A DNA stretch of 64,000 nt from Catalinimonas alkaloidigena. GTDB taxonomy: Bacteria; Bacteroidota; Bacteroidia; Cytophagales; Flexibacteraceae. Below the pieces are notes generated by a model. That model saw nothing but the letters and a program-made list of their open reading frames with translations, did not search any database and was not told the origin of the DNA. Where the stretch lies: NCBI RefSeq assembly GCF_900100765.1, contig NZ_FNFO01000002.1:620001-684000 (forward strand), written 5' to 3'. The position numbers and the translations under genes are program-made. Numbering within the stretch: position 1 is the stretch's first letter; every line of letters starts with the position of its first letter. Below, in pieces: positions 38,480-46,691 of the stretch.

Positions 38480-40276
38480 TCACTTCGAGGCCGGATGGTT
38501 TTCTAACATCAACTGACGGATGTATTTGACCGGCGCACTGCCGTAGCTGAGAAATTCTTCGTGAAAGGCCTTCAGGTCAAAGTCGTCGCCCATGCGCTGC
38601 TTTAGCTCCTCACGCAGGGCATAAATTTCGGTGAAACCGGTGAAGTAGCTGCTGAGTTGTACCTGCGACAGCCGCGCACGTCGCCATTTTCCTTCGGCTT
38701 CGGCGCGTTCCTGAAACGCTTCCCCAATCAGGAAATCGTACGCCTCTTGCTCCGAAAAGTCGGTGGTCTGCACCAAGTGGTCGAGAATGGCGTTGGTCGT
38801 GACGCGCAGGTTCCACTTGTCGTACATCAGCCACATTTCCGGCGAATTTTCGTAGCCTTCTTCCAGCATCATCAGTTCGCTGTAAACCGCCCAACCCTCT
38901 ACCATCGCACCGTTGCCGAACAAGCTTTTGATGATCGAGGGGGATTTGTTGCTGTACACCAACTGGGTATAGTGGCCCGGAATGGCCTCGTGAATGTTCA
39001 GGATCTGTAGTGTGTACTGGTTGTACTCGCGCAGGTAACTCTCGGCCCCGGCGGCATCGTAGTCATCCAGCGGTGTCACATTATAGTACGTATCGGCTGT
39101 CGGATCGTACGGCCCGGGGGCGGAAACTGACGCCCCTGCGCCACCGCCCCGCATGTAGAGCGGCGTTTCGCGCACCACCAGCGGCTTTTCGGGGTCTTGC
39201 GTCAGCAAATCGTGTTGGTCCACAAAGGCAATCAATTCCGGAATCTGCTGCCGAACGGTTTCTACGAACGCATCGCGATCGGTGTGGGTTTGTGCTACCG
39301 CGTCGATCACCCGCCGGATTTTTTGCAGGGAATCGGTGGGTGGCGTTTGCCCCGAAAAGTACTTGGGCCAGAGCAAATTGGCCAGCGAGTCCATGTGGTG
39401 GTGAAGGTATGCCTTCCGGTCCAGCGCCTTCTGGTACACCTCGTCGGCCGTATACCTGGACACAATGTCGAGCGCAAACTTGCGCCGGAACGGTTCCGGC
39501 CCGATGCGGAAACTTTTGGCCGAGGCGGGTGTCAAACGGGTTTGGGTTTCTTTCAGAAATGCGATGTAGGCCTCAATGGCGTGCCGGGCGGAATCGAGCC
39601 GGGCCTGAAACTGCCCTTTCTCTTCGTCGGTGAGTCCCGATGCCGCCAGTGAATCGACCATGGCCGGGCCGAACACCGCCGTAAGTGCGCCCTGATTTTG
39701 CAGGATTCCCAGCTCGGTATGGGGGAGGGTCGGGGTGCCCAGCGTGGCGCGGGCCGTAGCGTAGTAGGCGGGAACGTACTGCAGGCGGTTGGCAATGGCC
39801 CGGAGGCGGGTGTCGCGGGCGTCGTAGCGGCCGTTCAGAATTTCCGCAAAGCTGCCGCCCACGTTCCAGGTGGCGGGATTCCAGGTGTAGGCCTGAAACG
39901 TATCGGCGTACCACACTTCCGATGCAATCAGGTCCTGCAAGATGTAGTAATCGATCTGATTCTGAGTGGAAAGCGAATCGACTGGATAGGCCGCCAGGCT
40001 ATCGTGCCAACGGGCGTAGAAAGCTGCTTCCTTTTTACGGAACTGGGGCGTCGGAATGGTGAGCAGCGAGTCGTGTTCGTGCCGTCCTGCCCACAGCGCC
40101 GACGTAGGATTCAGGTCCCAAAGCGCTTCGACCATATGGTTTTTGAGCGAGTCGAACCGGATGTCGTAGCGTACCGGCCTCTCCTGCGGTGTAGGAGAAC
40201 TGCATTGGCAGAGCGCCAGAAGGGCCACCAAACCCGCCAGCGTAGGAACGAAACAGTTGCGTTTGAAATATGACAT
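38480..40276 (-). CDS. DUF885 family metallopeptidase-like protein, exported
   Basis: 598 residues from ATG 40274-40276, chosen because a signal/lipoprotein-like N-terminus follows (FVPTLAGLVALLALCQCSS). DUF885 signature: QYTLQILNIHEAIPGHYTQLVYSNKSPS with the HEAIPGH zinc site, and further GWAVYSELMMLEEGYE, which supplies the third ligand. Long helices throughout. Members are peptidase-like enzymes, probably carboxypeptidases. The unusual LCQC would make a weak lipobox. The gene converges on the LacI regulator and is divergent from the glucan phosphorylase homologue. Confidence 0.85.
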   Translation of the reverse strand: MSYFKRNCFVPTLAGLVALLALCQCSSPTPQERPVRYDIRFDSLKNHMVEALWDLNPTSALWAGRHEHDSLLTIPTPQFRKKEAAFYARWHDSLAAYPVDSLSTQNQIDYYILQDLIASEVWYADTFQAYTWNPATWNVGGSFAEILNGRYDARDTRLRAIANRLQYVPAYYATARATLGTPTLPHTELGILQNQGALTAVFGPAMVDSLAASGLTDEEKGQFQARLDSARHAIEAYIAFLKETQTRLTPASAKSFRIGPEPFRRKFALDIVSRYTADEVYQKALDRKAYLHHHMDSLANLLWPKYFSGQTPPTDSLQKIRRVIDAVAQTHTDRDAFVETVRQQIPELIAFVDQHDLLTQDPEKPLVVRETPLYMRGGGAGASVSAPGPYDPTADTYYNVTPLDDYDAAGAESYLREYNQYTLQILNIHEAIPGHYTQLVYSNKSPSIIKSLFGNGAMVEGWAVYSELMMLEEGYENSPEMWLMYDKWNLRVTTNAILDHLVQTTDFSEQEAYDFLIGEAFQERAEAEGKWRRARLSQVQLSSYFTGFTEIYALREELKQRMGDDFDLKAFHEEFLSYGSAPVKYIRQLMLENHPASK

Positions 40277-40339
40277 AAAGAAGGAAAAGTGCCTGAAAAT
40301 CAGATAAGAAAAATATGAAAATTTACTCAATGTCGTAAT

Positions 40340-42055
40340 TTGGAGGACCTTTTTCGAAAGTGCCACTTTTTATTTTTGATTGTAAACGATAAGAATTTGA
40401 GCGTGCATACTATCGAACATCCGTACTCTTATGACCCCAAGTATAAGACACGTGCGGCGTATTTCTGTATGGAATTTGCCATCCACCAAAGCCTGAAAAC
40501 CTACTCGGGCGGACTGGGCTTTCTGGCCGGGTCGCACATGCGGAGCGCCTACGAGCTGAAACAGAACATGATCGGCATCGGCATGTTGTGGAAATACGGC
40601 TATTACGATCAGGTACGAACCGAAGACAACACGATGAAGGTGCTGTTCCGGAAGAAGTACTACAACTTTCTGGAAGACAGCGGCATTATGGTGCCCGTCT
40701 ACGTCAACAACCACCAGATTTACGTCAAGGCCCTGTACCTGCGGCCCGAGGTGTTCAACACCATTCCGATGTATTTCCTGACGACCGACATCGACGAAAA
40801 CGATCACCTGGCGCAGACCATTACCCACCGGTTGTACGACAGCAACACGGCCACGCGCATCGCGCAAAATCTGGTGTTGGGCGTCGGGGGCGCAAAAGTC
40901 GTGGATGCGCTGGGCGGTGCCGACATTTACCACATGAACGAAGGCCATGCGCTGCCGCTGACGTTCCATCTGTACCAGAAGTTTGGCCACGACCTGAACG
41001 AAGTGAAAAAGCGGGTATGCTTCACGACGCATACGCCCGAAAAAGCCGGGAACGAAGAGCACAACATCTATCAGTTGCATCAGATGGGCTTTTTCTCCAA
41101 CCTGCCGTTAGAAGAAGTGCGTCAGATCACCGGCATCGACACGGATAGTTTCAGCCATAGCTTGGCGGCGCTGCGCCTCTGCAAAATCGCGAACGGTGTA
41201 TCCGAATTGCACGGCAAAGTGTCGCGCGACATGTGGGGCGAAAATTCTGGTATTGCCAAGATCATCCACATCACCAACGCGCAAAACAAAACCTACTGGG
41301 CCGACAAACAGCTGGCGGGTAACCTGGCTTCCGGCGACGACGAAGCGCTTTTCCACCGGAAAAAACACCTAAAGAAGCGGTTGTTCGAAACCGTGGCTGA
41401 CCAGACCGGGAAGATTTTTGACAAAGACGTGTTGACCATCGTGTGGGCGCGGCGCTTCGCCGAATACAAGCGCGCGGACCTGATCAAGCGTGATATTATG
41501 CGTTTCAACCGCCTGATCAACAACGACAAGTATCCTGTGCAGATCATCTGGGCAGGCAAACCGTATCCGTTCGACTACAACGCCATCAGCCGTTTCGATC
41601 ACCTGGTGACGTCCAGTTACAAAACCAAAAATACGGCGGTGTTGGTCGGCTACGAACTGGCGCTGTCGATGCTGCTGAAACAGGGAGCCGACATCTGGCT
41701 GAACACGCCGCGCCGTCCGCGCGAGGCGTCGGGCACCAGCGGCATGACGGCGGCCATGAACGGAGCCATCAACTTTTCGATTTCCGACGGCTGGGTACCG
41801 GAATTTGCCGAGCACGGCAAAAACGCGTTCATCATTCCGCCGACTGACCCGACTTTGCCGATCGACCAGCAGGATACGAACGATTACGAAAACCTGATGG
41901 GCATTCTGGAAAACGAAATTCTGCCGCTGTACTACGACCGCCCGAAAGAGTGGGAAAAACTGGTGAAGCGCAGCATGCTGGAAGTGACGCCCCGCTTTGA
42001 TTCCAACCGCATGGCGGACGAATATTACGAGCTGATGTACGACTACCACGAGTAG
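40340..42055 (+). CDS. GT35 glucan phosphorylase homologue lacking the PLP lysine
   Basis: 571 residues in the longest form, which would start at TTG 40340; no ATG is available before GTG 40403, so the start is uncertain. Clear alpha-glucan phosphorylase features: AAYFCMEFAIHQSLKTYSGGLGFLAGSHMRSA, THTPEKAGNEEH, AEYKRADLIKRDI and REASGTSGMTAAMNGAINFSISDGW. In true phosphorylases the last motif reads GTSGMK or GTGNMK and its Lys carries pyridoxal phosphate; here Thr470 takes that place. Phosphorolysis by the known mechanism should therefore fail. A terminator follows at 42080. Confidence 0.85.
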   Translation: MEDLFRKCHFLFLIVNDKNLSVHTIEHPYSYDPKYKTRAAYFCMEFAIHQSLKTYSGGLGFLAGSHMRSAYELKQNMIGIGMLWKYGYYDQVRTEDNTMKVLFRKKYYNFLEDSGIMVPVYVNNHQIYVKALYLRPEVFNTIPMYFLTTDIDENDHLAQTITHRLYDSNTATRIAQNLVLGVGGAKVVDALGGADIYHMNEGHALPLTFHLYQKFGHDLNEVKKRVCFTTHTPEKAGNEEHNIYQLHQMGFFSNLPLEEVRQITGIDTDSFSHSLAALRLCKIANGVSELHGKVSRDMWGENSGIAKIIHITNAQNKTYWADKQLAGNLASGDDEALFHRKKHLKKRLFETVADQTGKIFDKDVLTIVWARRFAEYKRADLIKRDIMRFNRLINNDKYPVQIIWAGKPYPFDYNAISRFDHLVTSSYKTKNTAVLVGYELALSMLLKQGADIWLNTPRRPREASGTSGMTAAMNGAINFSISDGWVPEFAEHGKNAFIIPPTDPTLPIDQQDTNDYENLMGILENEILPLYYDRPKEWEKLVKRSMLEVTPRFDSNRMADEYYELMYDYHE

Positions 42056-42079
42056 TCTTGGTCAACGACTACTTTGATG

Positions 42080-42113
42080 CGCTGCGTTGCCTCCGGGCAG
42101 GGCAGCGTTTTTT
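42080..42113 (+). terminator. Terminator of the glucan phosphorylase homologue
   Basis: Outer stem CGCTGC / GCAGCG enclosing a smaller TGCC / GGCA stem, then TTTTTT on the plus strand, 25 bases after the stop codon. Confidence 0.75.
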
Positions 42114-42170
42114 GTTGCGCAGAGGTGCGGGAAGTGGCGTGTATCTGAGAATATCCGTAAGTTGTTGGCA

Positions 42171-42449
42171 ATGATGCGTCTACAAGGTCTGTTAACCCGG
42201 GGGCGGTGGCTGGCATTCGGGGTGTTGCTGTTGGTTCTGACAAACCGTTGTCAGCCCAAAGAAGCGCCTGATTTGTGCGACTGTGTGCCCGTCGACGAGC
42301 AGGGAAACTGGGACATGCACCTCAGCGAAGGGTGTATTCAGCAATTTATCGACCGTTTTGGAGAAGATCTGCACGGCATGGAACGTTGGTTTCGGGACAG
42401 TTGCTCCACGTACCGGGCGCGCAAAGAGAAACCGGAAATTCAGGCGTGA
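42171..42449 (+). CDS. Small exported Cys-containing protein
   Basis: 92 residues from ATG 42171-42173 (a second ATG is adjacent). An N-terminal hydrophobic segment (RWLAFGVLLLVLTNRC) acts as signal or anchor; no perfect lipobox, although a Cys follows. The mature part has a Cys pair (DLCDCVPVD), a further Cys in SEGCIQQF and DSCSTY, so disulfides are likely. Its stop overlaps the start of the HD gene (TGATG), so the two are coupled. No family recognised. Confidence 0.6.
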   Translation: MMRLQGLLTRGRWLAFGVLLLVLTNRCQPKEAPDLCDCVPVDEQGNWDMHLSEGCIQQFIDRFGEDLHGMERWFRDSCSTYRARKEKPEIQA

Positions 42450-43084
42450 TGGAAGAAGAAGCTTTGGAAGGCGAGTGGATGCGGTTGGTGGCGCCTTACG
42501 AAGTGGCGCCGATGCTGACGGAAACCACGTGGCAGGAGCTGCACGGGGCCTATACTGCTCCACAGCGGCATTATCATACCCTGGCGCACGTCGCCGCTTT
42601 GCTGACGTACGCAAAGGAATTCAGGTCGGCATTGCCCGATTACGATGCCGTGCGATTTGCCATCTGGTTTCACGACGCGGTGTACAATCCGTTACGGAAC
42701 GACAACGAGCTGCGCAGCGCGCAACAGGCGATTCACTTTTTACAACAAACGCGTTTTGAGTCCGTGCGCCTCCAACAGGTAGCGCACTGGATCAGACGCA
42801 CACAACGGCATCAGGACCGGGAGCCAAACGAACCTGTTGAACTGCACTGGTTTCTGGCTTTCGATTTGGCGGTGTTGAGCGCTTCGCCCGCCGTGTACCA
42901 GCGCTATGCTCAGCAAATTCGGCAGGAATACCGTCACGTACCCGACCTGCTGTACAAGCCCGGACGCCGAAAAGTGCTGGAAGCGTTTTTGAACGAACCC
43001 ACCCTTTACCGAACTGCTCATTTCCAACAGCGGGAGGCGCAAGCTCGCGAAAATCTGCGGGCGGAACTAGAAAAGCTACATTAG
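42449..43084 (+). CDS. HD-superfamily hydrolase
   Basis: 211 residues from ATG 42449-42451. Metal-site motifs of the HD fold: RHYHTLAHVAALLTYA near the N-terminus and VRFAIWFHDAVYNP with the His-Asp pair, then helical AQQAIHFLQQTR and VAHWIRRTQRHQ with later His. These are predicted metal-dependent phosphohydrolases of unknown substrate, common in Bacteroidota. Coupled to the small exported protein before it; the MOSC gene is convergent with a one-base gap. Confidence 0.85.
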   Translation: MEEEALEGEWMRLVAPYEVAPMLTETTWQELHGAYTAPQRHYHTLAHVAALLTYAKEFRSALPDYDAVRFAIWFHDAVYNPLRNDNELRSAQQAIHFLQQTRFESVRLQQVAHWIRRTQRHQDREPNEPVELHWFLAFDLAVLSASPAVYQRYAQQIRQEYRHVPDLLYKPGRRKVLEAFLNEPTLYRTAHFQQREAQARENLRAELEKLH

Positions 43085-43085
43085 G

Positions 43086-43568
43086 TTATAGGGGCACGAT
43101 AGCATCGCCCCGACGGATGGTGCCGCCCTGAATGACACGGGCTGTAATGCCGCCGTGCTGACGCATGGCGTTGTACCCACCTGGCCCCAGGTTCTTTTCC
43201 ATCTTCGAACAGGGGTGGCATTCGCCGGTCCATTCCAGAATCACCTCCTCGCCAATGCGGAATTGTCGTTCTTTCAGCGCCAGCAGGTTCAGGCCGCGCA
43301 CCACCAGGTTGCGCCGCACCAGTCCCGGATCTACGTCCTCCCGGTGGAGATACGATGCCACGGCCGTGAGATGCTCGGCATGAATCAGCGTTACGGCGCG
43401 TTTGTCGCTATTTTTTCCCGAAAAGCGATCACCCTTCAAGCCCTGACCGGGCTGCACCTCTACTTCGTCTACCACCTGCATGGGAGCATCGCGTCCGGGA
43501 CGCAGGCCGATCCACTCCAGCGCGCCGGCGTGGGGGTGAATCTGCATCAGGTCATTTATCGTTTGCAC
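43086..43568 (-). CDS. MOSC domain protein
   Basis: 160 residues. MOSC pattern: EVEVQPGQGLKGDRFSGKNSDKRAVTLIHAEHL near the start, GLNLLALKERQFRIGEEVILEWTGECHPCSKMEKNLGPG with the invariant Cys (TGECHPC), and GGITARVIQGG. MOSC domains carry a molybdenum cofactor or sulfur in enzymes of reductive N-oxide or sulfur metabolism. It is divergent from pth, with an 11-bp tandem repeat in between. Confidence 0.88.
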   Translation of the reverse strand: MQTINDLMQIHPHAGALEWIGLRPGRDAPMQVVDEVEVQPGQGLKGDRFSGKNSDKRAVTLIHAEHLTAVASYLHREDVDPGLVRRNLVVRGLNLLALKERQFRIGEEVILEWTGECHPCSKMEKNLGPGGYNAMRQHGGITARVIQGGTIRRGDAIVPL

Positions 43569-43595
43569 TTGGAAAGTTGGGGATTAGCCGCTTCT

Positions 43596-43658
43596 TTGCG
43601 GTCCGGTTGCGGTCCGGTTGCGGTCCGGTTGCGGTCCGGTTGCGGTCCGGTTGCGGTC
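43596..43658. repeat. 11-bp tandem repeat, 5.7 copies
   Basis: TTGCGGTCCGG repeated five times without error (43596-43650), then a partial TTGCGGTC. It lies between the divergent MOSC and pth genes, about 28 bases before the pth start. The period is one helical turn, and slippage could change copy number and spacing. Confidence 0.9.
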
Positions 43659-43686
43659 AAAGATCGCTAAACCAAACGAAATTATC

Positions 43687-44247
43687 ATGAAATATCTGAT
43701 TGCCTGCCTGGGCAACATCGGTCCTGAATACGAGCTTACGCGTCATAACATTGGTTTTCTGGTCGCCGACCGGCTGGCCGACCAGCAAAGCACCACGTTT
43801 CGCTCCGGTCGGCATGCCTTCACGGCCGAGTTCAAATACAAGGGGCGTACCATTTATCTGATCAAGCCGACGACGTACATGAACCTGAGTGGTAAGGCGG
43901 TTAACTACTGGCTGAAAGAACTGAAAATCCCCGTTGAAAACCTGCTGGTCGTTACCGACGATCTGGCGCTGCCTTTTGCCAAACTGCGTTTGAAAGGCAA
44001 AGGCTCGAATGGCGGCCACAATGGGCTAGGCAATATCCAGGAAGTGCTGGGCACAACGACCTACGCACGCTTGCGATTCGGCATTGGCAGTGAGTTCTCG
44101 CGCGGACGTCAGATCGACTACGTATTGAGCAACTTCAGCAAAGAAGAGATGGATGAAATTCTGATTCCGATCGATCGCGCCTGTGAAATGATTCTTTCGT
44201 TTTGTACGGTGGGGATCGACCGGACTATGAACCAGTTCAACCAGTAA
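43687..44247 (+). CDS. pth: Peptidyl-tRNA hydrolase
   Basis: 186 residues, normal length, from ATG 43687-43689. Motifs: CLGNIGPEYELTRHNIGFLVAD with catalytic His20, KPTTYMNLSGKAVNYW, DDLALPFAKLRLKGKGSNGGHNGLGNI and RLRFGIGSE. The enzyme frees stalled peptidyl-tRNAs in the cytoplasm. The first Gly of the usual GLGNPG motif is Cys in CLGNIG, a small change. It forms an operon with dtd (two bases between them). Confidence 0.96.
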   Translation: MKYLIACLGNIGPEYELTRHNIGFLVADRLADQQSTTFRSGRHAFTAEFKYKGRTIYLIKPTTYMNLSGKAVNYWLKELKIPVENLLVVTDDLALPFAKLRLKGKGSNGGHNGLGNIQEVLGTTTYARLRFGIGSEFSRGRQIDYVLSNFSKEEMDEILIPIDRACEMILSFCTVGIDRTMNQFNQ

Positions 44248-44249
44248 GT

Positions 44250-44702
44250 ATGATTGCCGTCATTCAACGTGTCAGCGAAGCCTCGGTCACCATCGATGGC
44301 AATGTGCGCGGCGCCATCGGAACGGGATTGCTGGTGCTGTTGGGCATTACGCACGACGACGGAGACGAAGACCTGACGTGGCTGAGCAAAAAGGTAGTAC
44401 AGCTGCGGATTTTTGGCGACGAGGAAGGAAAAATGAACCGCTCGTTGCTCGACGTAGGTGGTGACTTGCTGCTGATCAGTCAGTTTACGCTCCATGCCAG
44501 TACCAAAAAAGGCAACCGGCCTTCGTACATCGAGGCGGCTCGTCCCGACGTGGCTGTTCCGCTGTATGAGCGGATGATTGAGCAGTTAACGACCGATCTG
44601 GGCAAGTCCATTGCCACCGGCGAGTTTGGCGCCGATATGAAAGTGCGTCTGTTGAACGATGGTCCGGTCACGATCGTCATCGATACGAAAGACCGCAAGT
44701 AA
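44250..44702 (+). CDS. dtd: D-aminoacyl-tRNA deacylase
   Basis: 150 residues from ATG 44250-44252. Dtd motifs: MIAVIQRVSEASVTIDG, LLVLLGITHDD, LLLISQFTLHASTKKGNRPSY (the SQFTL active loop) and LLNDGPVTIVID (the NxGPVT loop). It removes D-amino acids mischarged on tRNA. It follows pth directly, a pairing that fits shared control of tRNA recycling. Confidence 0.96.
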   Translation: MIAVIQRVSEASVTIDGNVRGAIGTGLLVLLGITHDDGDEDLTWLSKKVVQLRIFGDEEGKMNRSLLDVGGDLLLISQFTLHASTKKGNRPSYIEAARPDVAVPLYERMIEQLTTDLGKSIATGEFGADMKVRLLNDGPVTIVIDTKDRK

Positions 44703-44710
44703 AACCGAAC

Positions 44711-45082
44711 CTACGTCAGGGAGAAGTGGGGATTGTGAATAATGCCGAAGACGTTGTCCCAGGGATCTTTCACAGCGGCGACCCAAATGCCTCCGCCCAC
44801 TTCCTGAGGTTGCTCAAACTCTTTCGCGCCCAGCGCTAGCAACGCCTCATAGTTCTTCTGAACGTCGTCGACGCCCCAATACGTGACAACACTGGCGGTT
44901 TTGTCCGGCTCATGCGCTTCGGGCTGAAGTCCCAGTTCGTAGCCCGCTACGTTGAAACCCACGTAGAACGGTTCGTCGAAATAAGGAGGCATGTGCAACA
45001 CCTGTGAATACCACGTTTTTGCCTCGTCGATGTCAGTCACTTTGTAGATAGTAGTGCGGAGGCCCAGGAAGGGAGTGGACAT
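44711..45082 (-). CDS. VOC-fold (glyoxalase-like) protein
   Basis: 123 residues with the vicinal oxygen chelate pattern: RTTIYKVTDIDEAKTWYSQVLHMPPYFDEPFYVGFNVAGYELGLQ, and the second half GVDDVQKNYEALLALG..DPWDNVFGIIHNP. One module per protein; it would dimerise to make the active site. The metal ligand positions (an N-terminal strand and Glu/His of GIIHN) are only partly conserved. Substrate unknown. Confidence 0.8.
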   Translation of the reverse strand: MSTPFLGLRTTIYKVTDIDEAKTWYSQVLHMPPYFDEPFYVGFNVAGYELGLQPEAHEPDKTASVVTYWGVDDVQKNYEALLALGAKEFEQPQEVGGGIWVAAVKDPWDNVFGIIHNPHFSLT

Positions 45083-45111
45083 AGGAGAGAGGAAGTTGAG
45101 TGAAATGCTAT

Positions 45112-45135
45112 AAAAAAGGCAGCGGAAACGCTGCC
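45112..45135 (-). terminator. Terminator of the S24 regulator gene
   Basis: Stem GGCAGCG / CGCTGCC (7 bp) with a four-base loop followed on the minus strand by TTTTTT. It lies 11 bases after the stop of the regulator at 45147. Confidence 0.88.
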
Positions 45136-45146
45136 ATAAGATCTAT

Positions 45147-45812
45147 CTAGTTGCGGGTGATTTTGGCTTTGTAGCGCCAGACTTCCAGGATGTCGGCGGC
45201 CATCACCACGTCGGGTTTGTATTCCGGGTTTTCCGATTCGATGATCACGGCGCCGCGTTTGCGGACGGCGTTGATGCACCGTTTCACCAAGATGCCTTCT
45301 GTGCTGACAATCACGTAGATGTCGCCATCTTTAATTTCTTCCAGAGATTCGATGTGCTCGCAGATGAGCAGATCGCCGGGCTGAATGATGGGCTGCATAC
45401 TGTCGCCGGCTACTTCGAAAATGCGGTATGTACCGTTGGTGAAACCGGGAATGCTGAACGTCTGCAGATCGCGGATGAACGAAGGATCGTTCAACAGACG
45501 CGGATAACCAGCCTGCGCCTTTACGGGAACGAAAAGAATGTTTTCGCGGGTTTCGGTGGGGTCCAGTACAATGACGCGGGGTGGCATTTTATTCAACGGT
45601 TGGTTTACTTTTTTCTCTCCGGTTTCAATGTACTCGGGGGTGGTGCCGTAGAGTGCAGCGAGTTTCCGTAAAACTGGCACTTTAATCCGAACATTAGAAT
45701 CTTTCTCGTAAACATTTATACGACTATGGCTCACACCCACCCGGCTGCCGGCTTCCCGTTGTGTGAGGCCGGTTTGTTTCCGTAATGTCGCTAGTCGCTC
45801 TGCTTGGTTCAT
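45147..45812 (-). CDS. LexA-like repressor: XRE helix-turn-helix with S24 peptidase
   Basis: 221 residues. N-terminal XRE domain (ATLRKQTGLTQREAGSRVGVSHSRINVYEKDS, about residues 8-40). C-terminal S24 autoprotease: cleavage site Ala101-Gly102 (VKAQAGYP), catalytic Ser138 (AGDSMQPIIQPGD) and Lys177 (GILVKRCI). Such proteins repress until RecA filaments trigger self-cleavage. It is not in the prophage, so its targets are probably host damage genes. The gene at 45981 is divergent. Confidence 0.9.
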   Translation of the reverse strand: MNQAERLATLRKQTGLTQREAGSRVGVSHSRINVYEKDSNVRIKVPVLRKLAALYGTTPEYIETGEKKVNQPLNKMPPRVIVLDPTETRENILFVPVKAQAGYPRLLNDPSFIRDLQTFSIPGFTNGTYRIFEVAGDSMQPIIQPGDLLICEHIESLEEIKDGDIYVIVSTEGILVKRCINAVRKRGAVIIESENPEYKPDVVMAADILEVWRYKAKITRN

Positions 45813-45980
45813 GGTCCGCCTTGAGTTCGTTTTTTACAAAAGTAGAGGAAAACGCACCATTTCAAAAATTTGGTTCTAAAATTTTAGGTACGAACTGGTG
45901 TGTTTTGGTTTGTTTTAGTACATTTGACAAGTCTTTCAAACACTACTGTTTTGGTCCAGATTCGTCACCTCATCCACAAC

Positions 45981-46190
45981 ATGGTATTACCTATCATGAA
46001 CCAGCGGCTCAACCTCACTGAGCAACGCGAATTGCGTCGTTTCCTCGAATATCCGGATGCGCTTCACGGGTGTCATGTCCACATTGGGCGGGAGCGACTG
46101 TCGGTGCTGCAGCAGCTTGCCGAAAAGCAGTACATCGAATGGGTACGCCACGACCACGGCGTCGATTATTTCCGGCTTATGGTAGAGTAA
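45981..46190 (+). CDS. Small protein of unknown function divergent from the S24 regulator
   Basis: 69 residues from ATG 45981-45983 (or 64 from ATG 45996). Charged helical peptide (MNQRLNLTEQRELRRFLEYPDALHG, RERLSVLQQLAEKQYIEWVRHDHG). It lies 168 bases from the LexA-like gene on the opposite strand, so its promoter may be under that repressor. No family recognised. Confidence 0.5.
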   Translation: MVLPIMNQRLNLTEQRELRRFLEYPDALHGCHVHIGRERLSVLQQLAEKQYIEWVRHDHGVDYFRLMVE

Positions 46191-46227
46191 GCTTCCCTCG
46201 AGTTCTCATCCTTAAACCCGATACCTC

Positions 46228-46599
46228 ATGAAAAACTCGTTGAACTGGTTCGAAATCCCAGTAGCTGATTTTGACCGTGCACACCGCTTTTACAGCATAA
46301 TTTACGCACATCAGCTCCCGATTCAGGAGTCGGATGGTTACCGTATGGCCATGTTTCAGGACACTATGGAGCAGGAAGGAGTAGGGGGAGCAATCGTGGC
46401 TGGAGCGGGGCAGATACCCGGACCCGCCGGGGCAAAAGTCTACTTGAATTTGGGCGATAATCTGGACGAAATTCTGGCCCGTGTCGAGCCGGCCGGCGGG
46501 AAGATTGTCATTCCGGCTACGAAAATGCCGGAGTATGGGAGTTATGCCGTATTTGAAGACACCGAAGGAAATCACGTAGGGGTACACACGTATAATTAG
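46228..46599 (+). CDS. VOC-fold protein, second copy
   Basis: 123 residues. NWFEIPVADFDRAHRFYSIIYAHQLPI then GAKVYLNLGDNLDEILARVEPAGGKIVIPATKMPEYGSYAVFEDTEGNHVGVH form the paired beta-alpha-beta units of the VOC fold, and EDTEGNHVGVH is a metal-site-like end. It is not closely similar to the VOC protein at 44711. A rightward terminator follows. Substrate unknown. Confidence 0.82.
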   Translation: MKNSLNWFEIPVADFDRAHRFYSIIYAHQLPIQESDGYRMAMFQDTMEQEGVGGAIVAGAGQIPGPAGAKVYLNLGDNLDEILARVEPAGGKIVIPATKMPEYGSYAVFEDTEGNHVGVHTYN

Positions 46600-46635
46600 C
46601 CTCTCTCAATCAGCAATTTTTCCTACGTGACCCGA

Positions 46636-46664
46636 CCCTGTCCGCATTGCGGGCGGGGTTTTTT
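46636..46664 (+). terminator. Terminator after the VOC gene
   Basis: Ten-pair stem (two G-U pairs) between 46636-46645 and 46649-46658 with a three-base loop, followed by TTTTTT. It is 36 bases after the stop codon. Confidence 0.75.
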
Positions 46665-46691
46665 ATTGGTTTGTTTTGGGTAAATGGTACA

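Noticed and set aside
43596-43658. Tandem repeat considered as CRISPR
   Set aside because: The 11-bp units are directly adjacent with no spacers, and there are no cas genes.
45147-45812. LexA-like gene considered as the prophage repressor
   Set aside because: It lies 18 kb outside the prophage and its neighbours are host-type genes.
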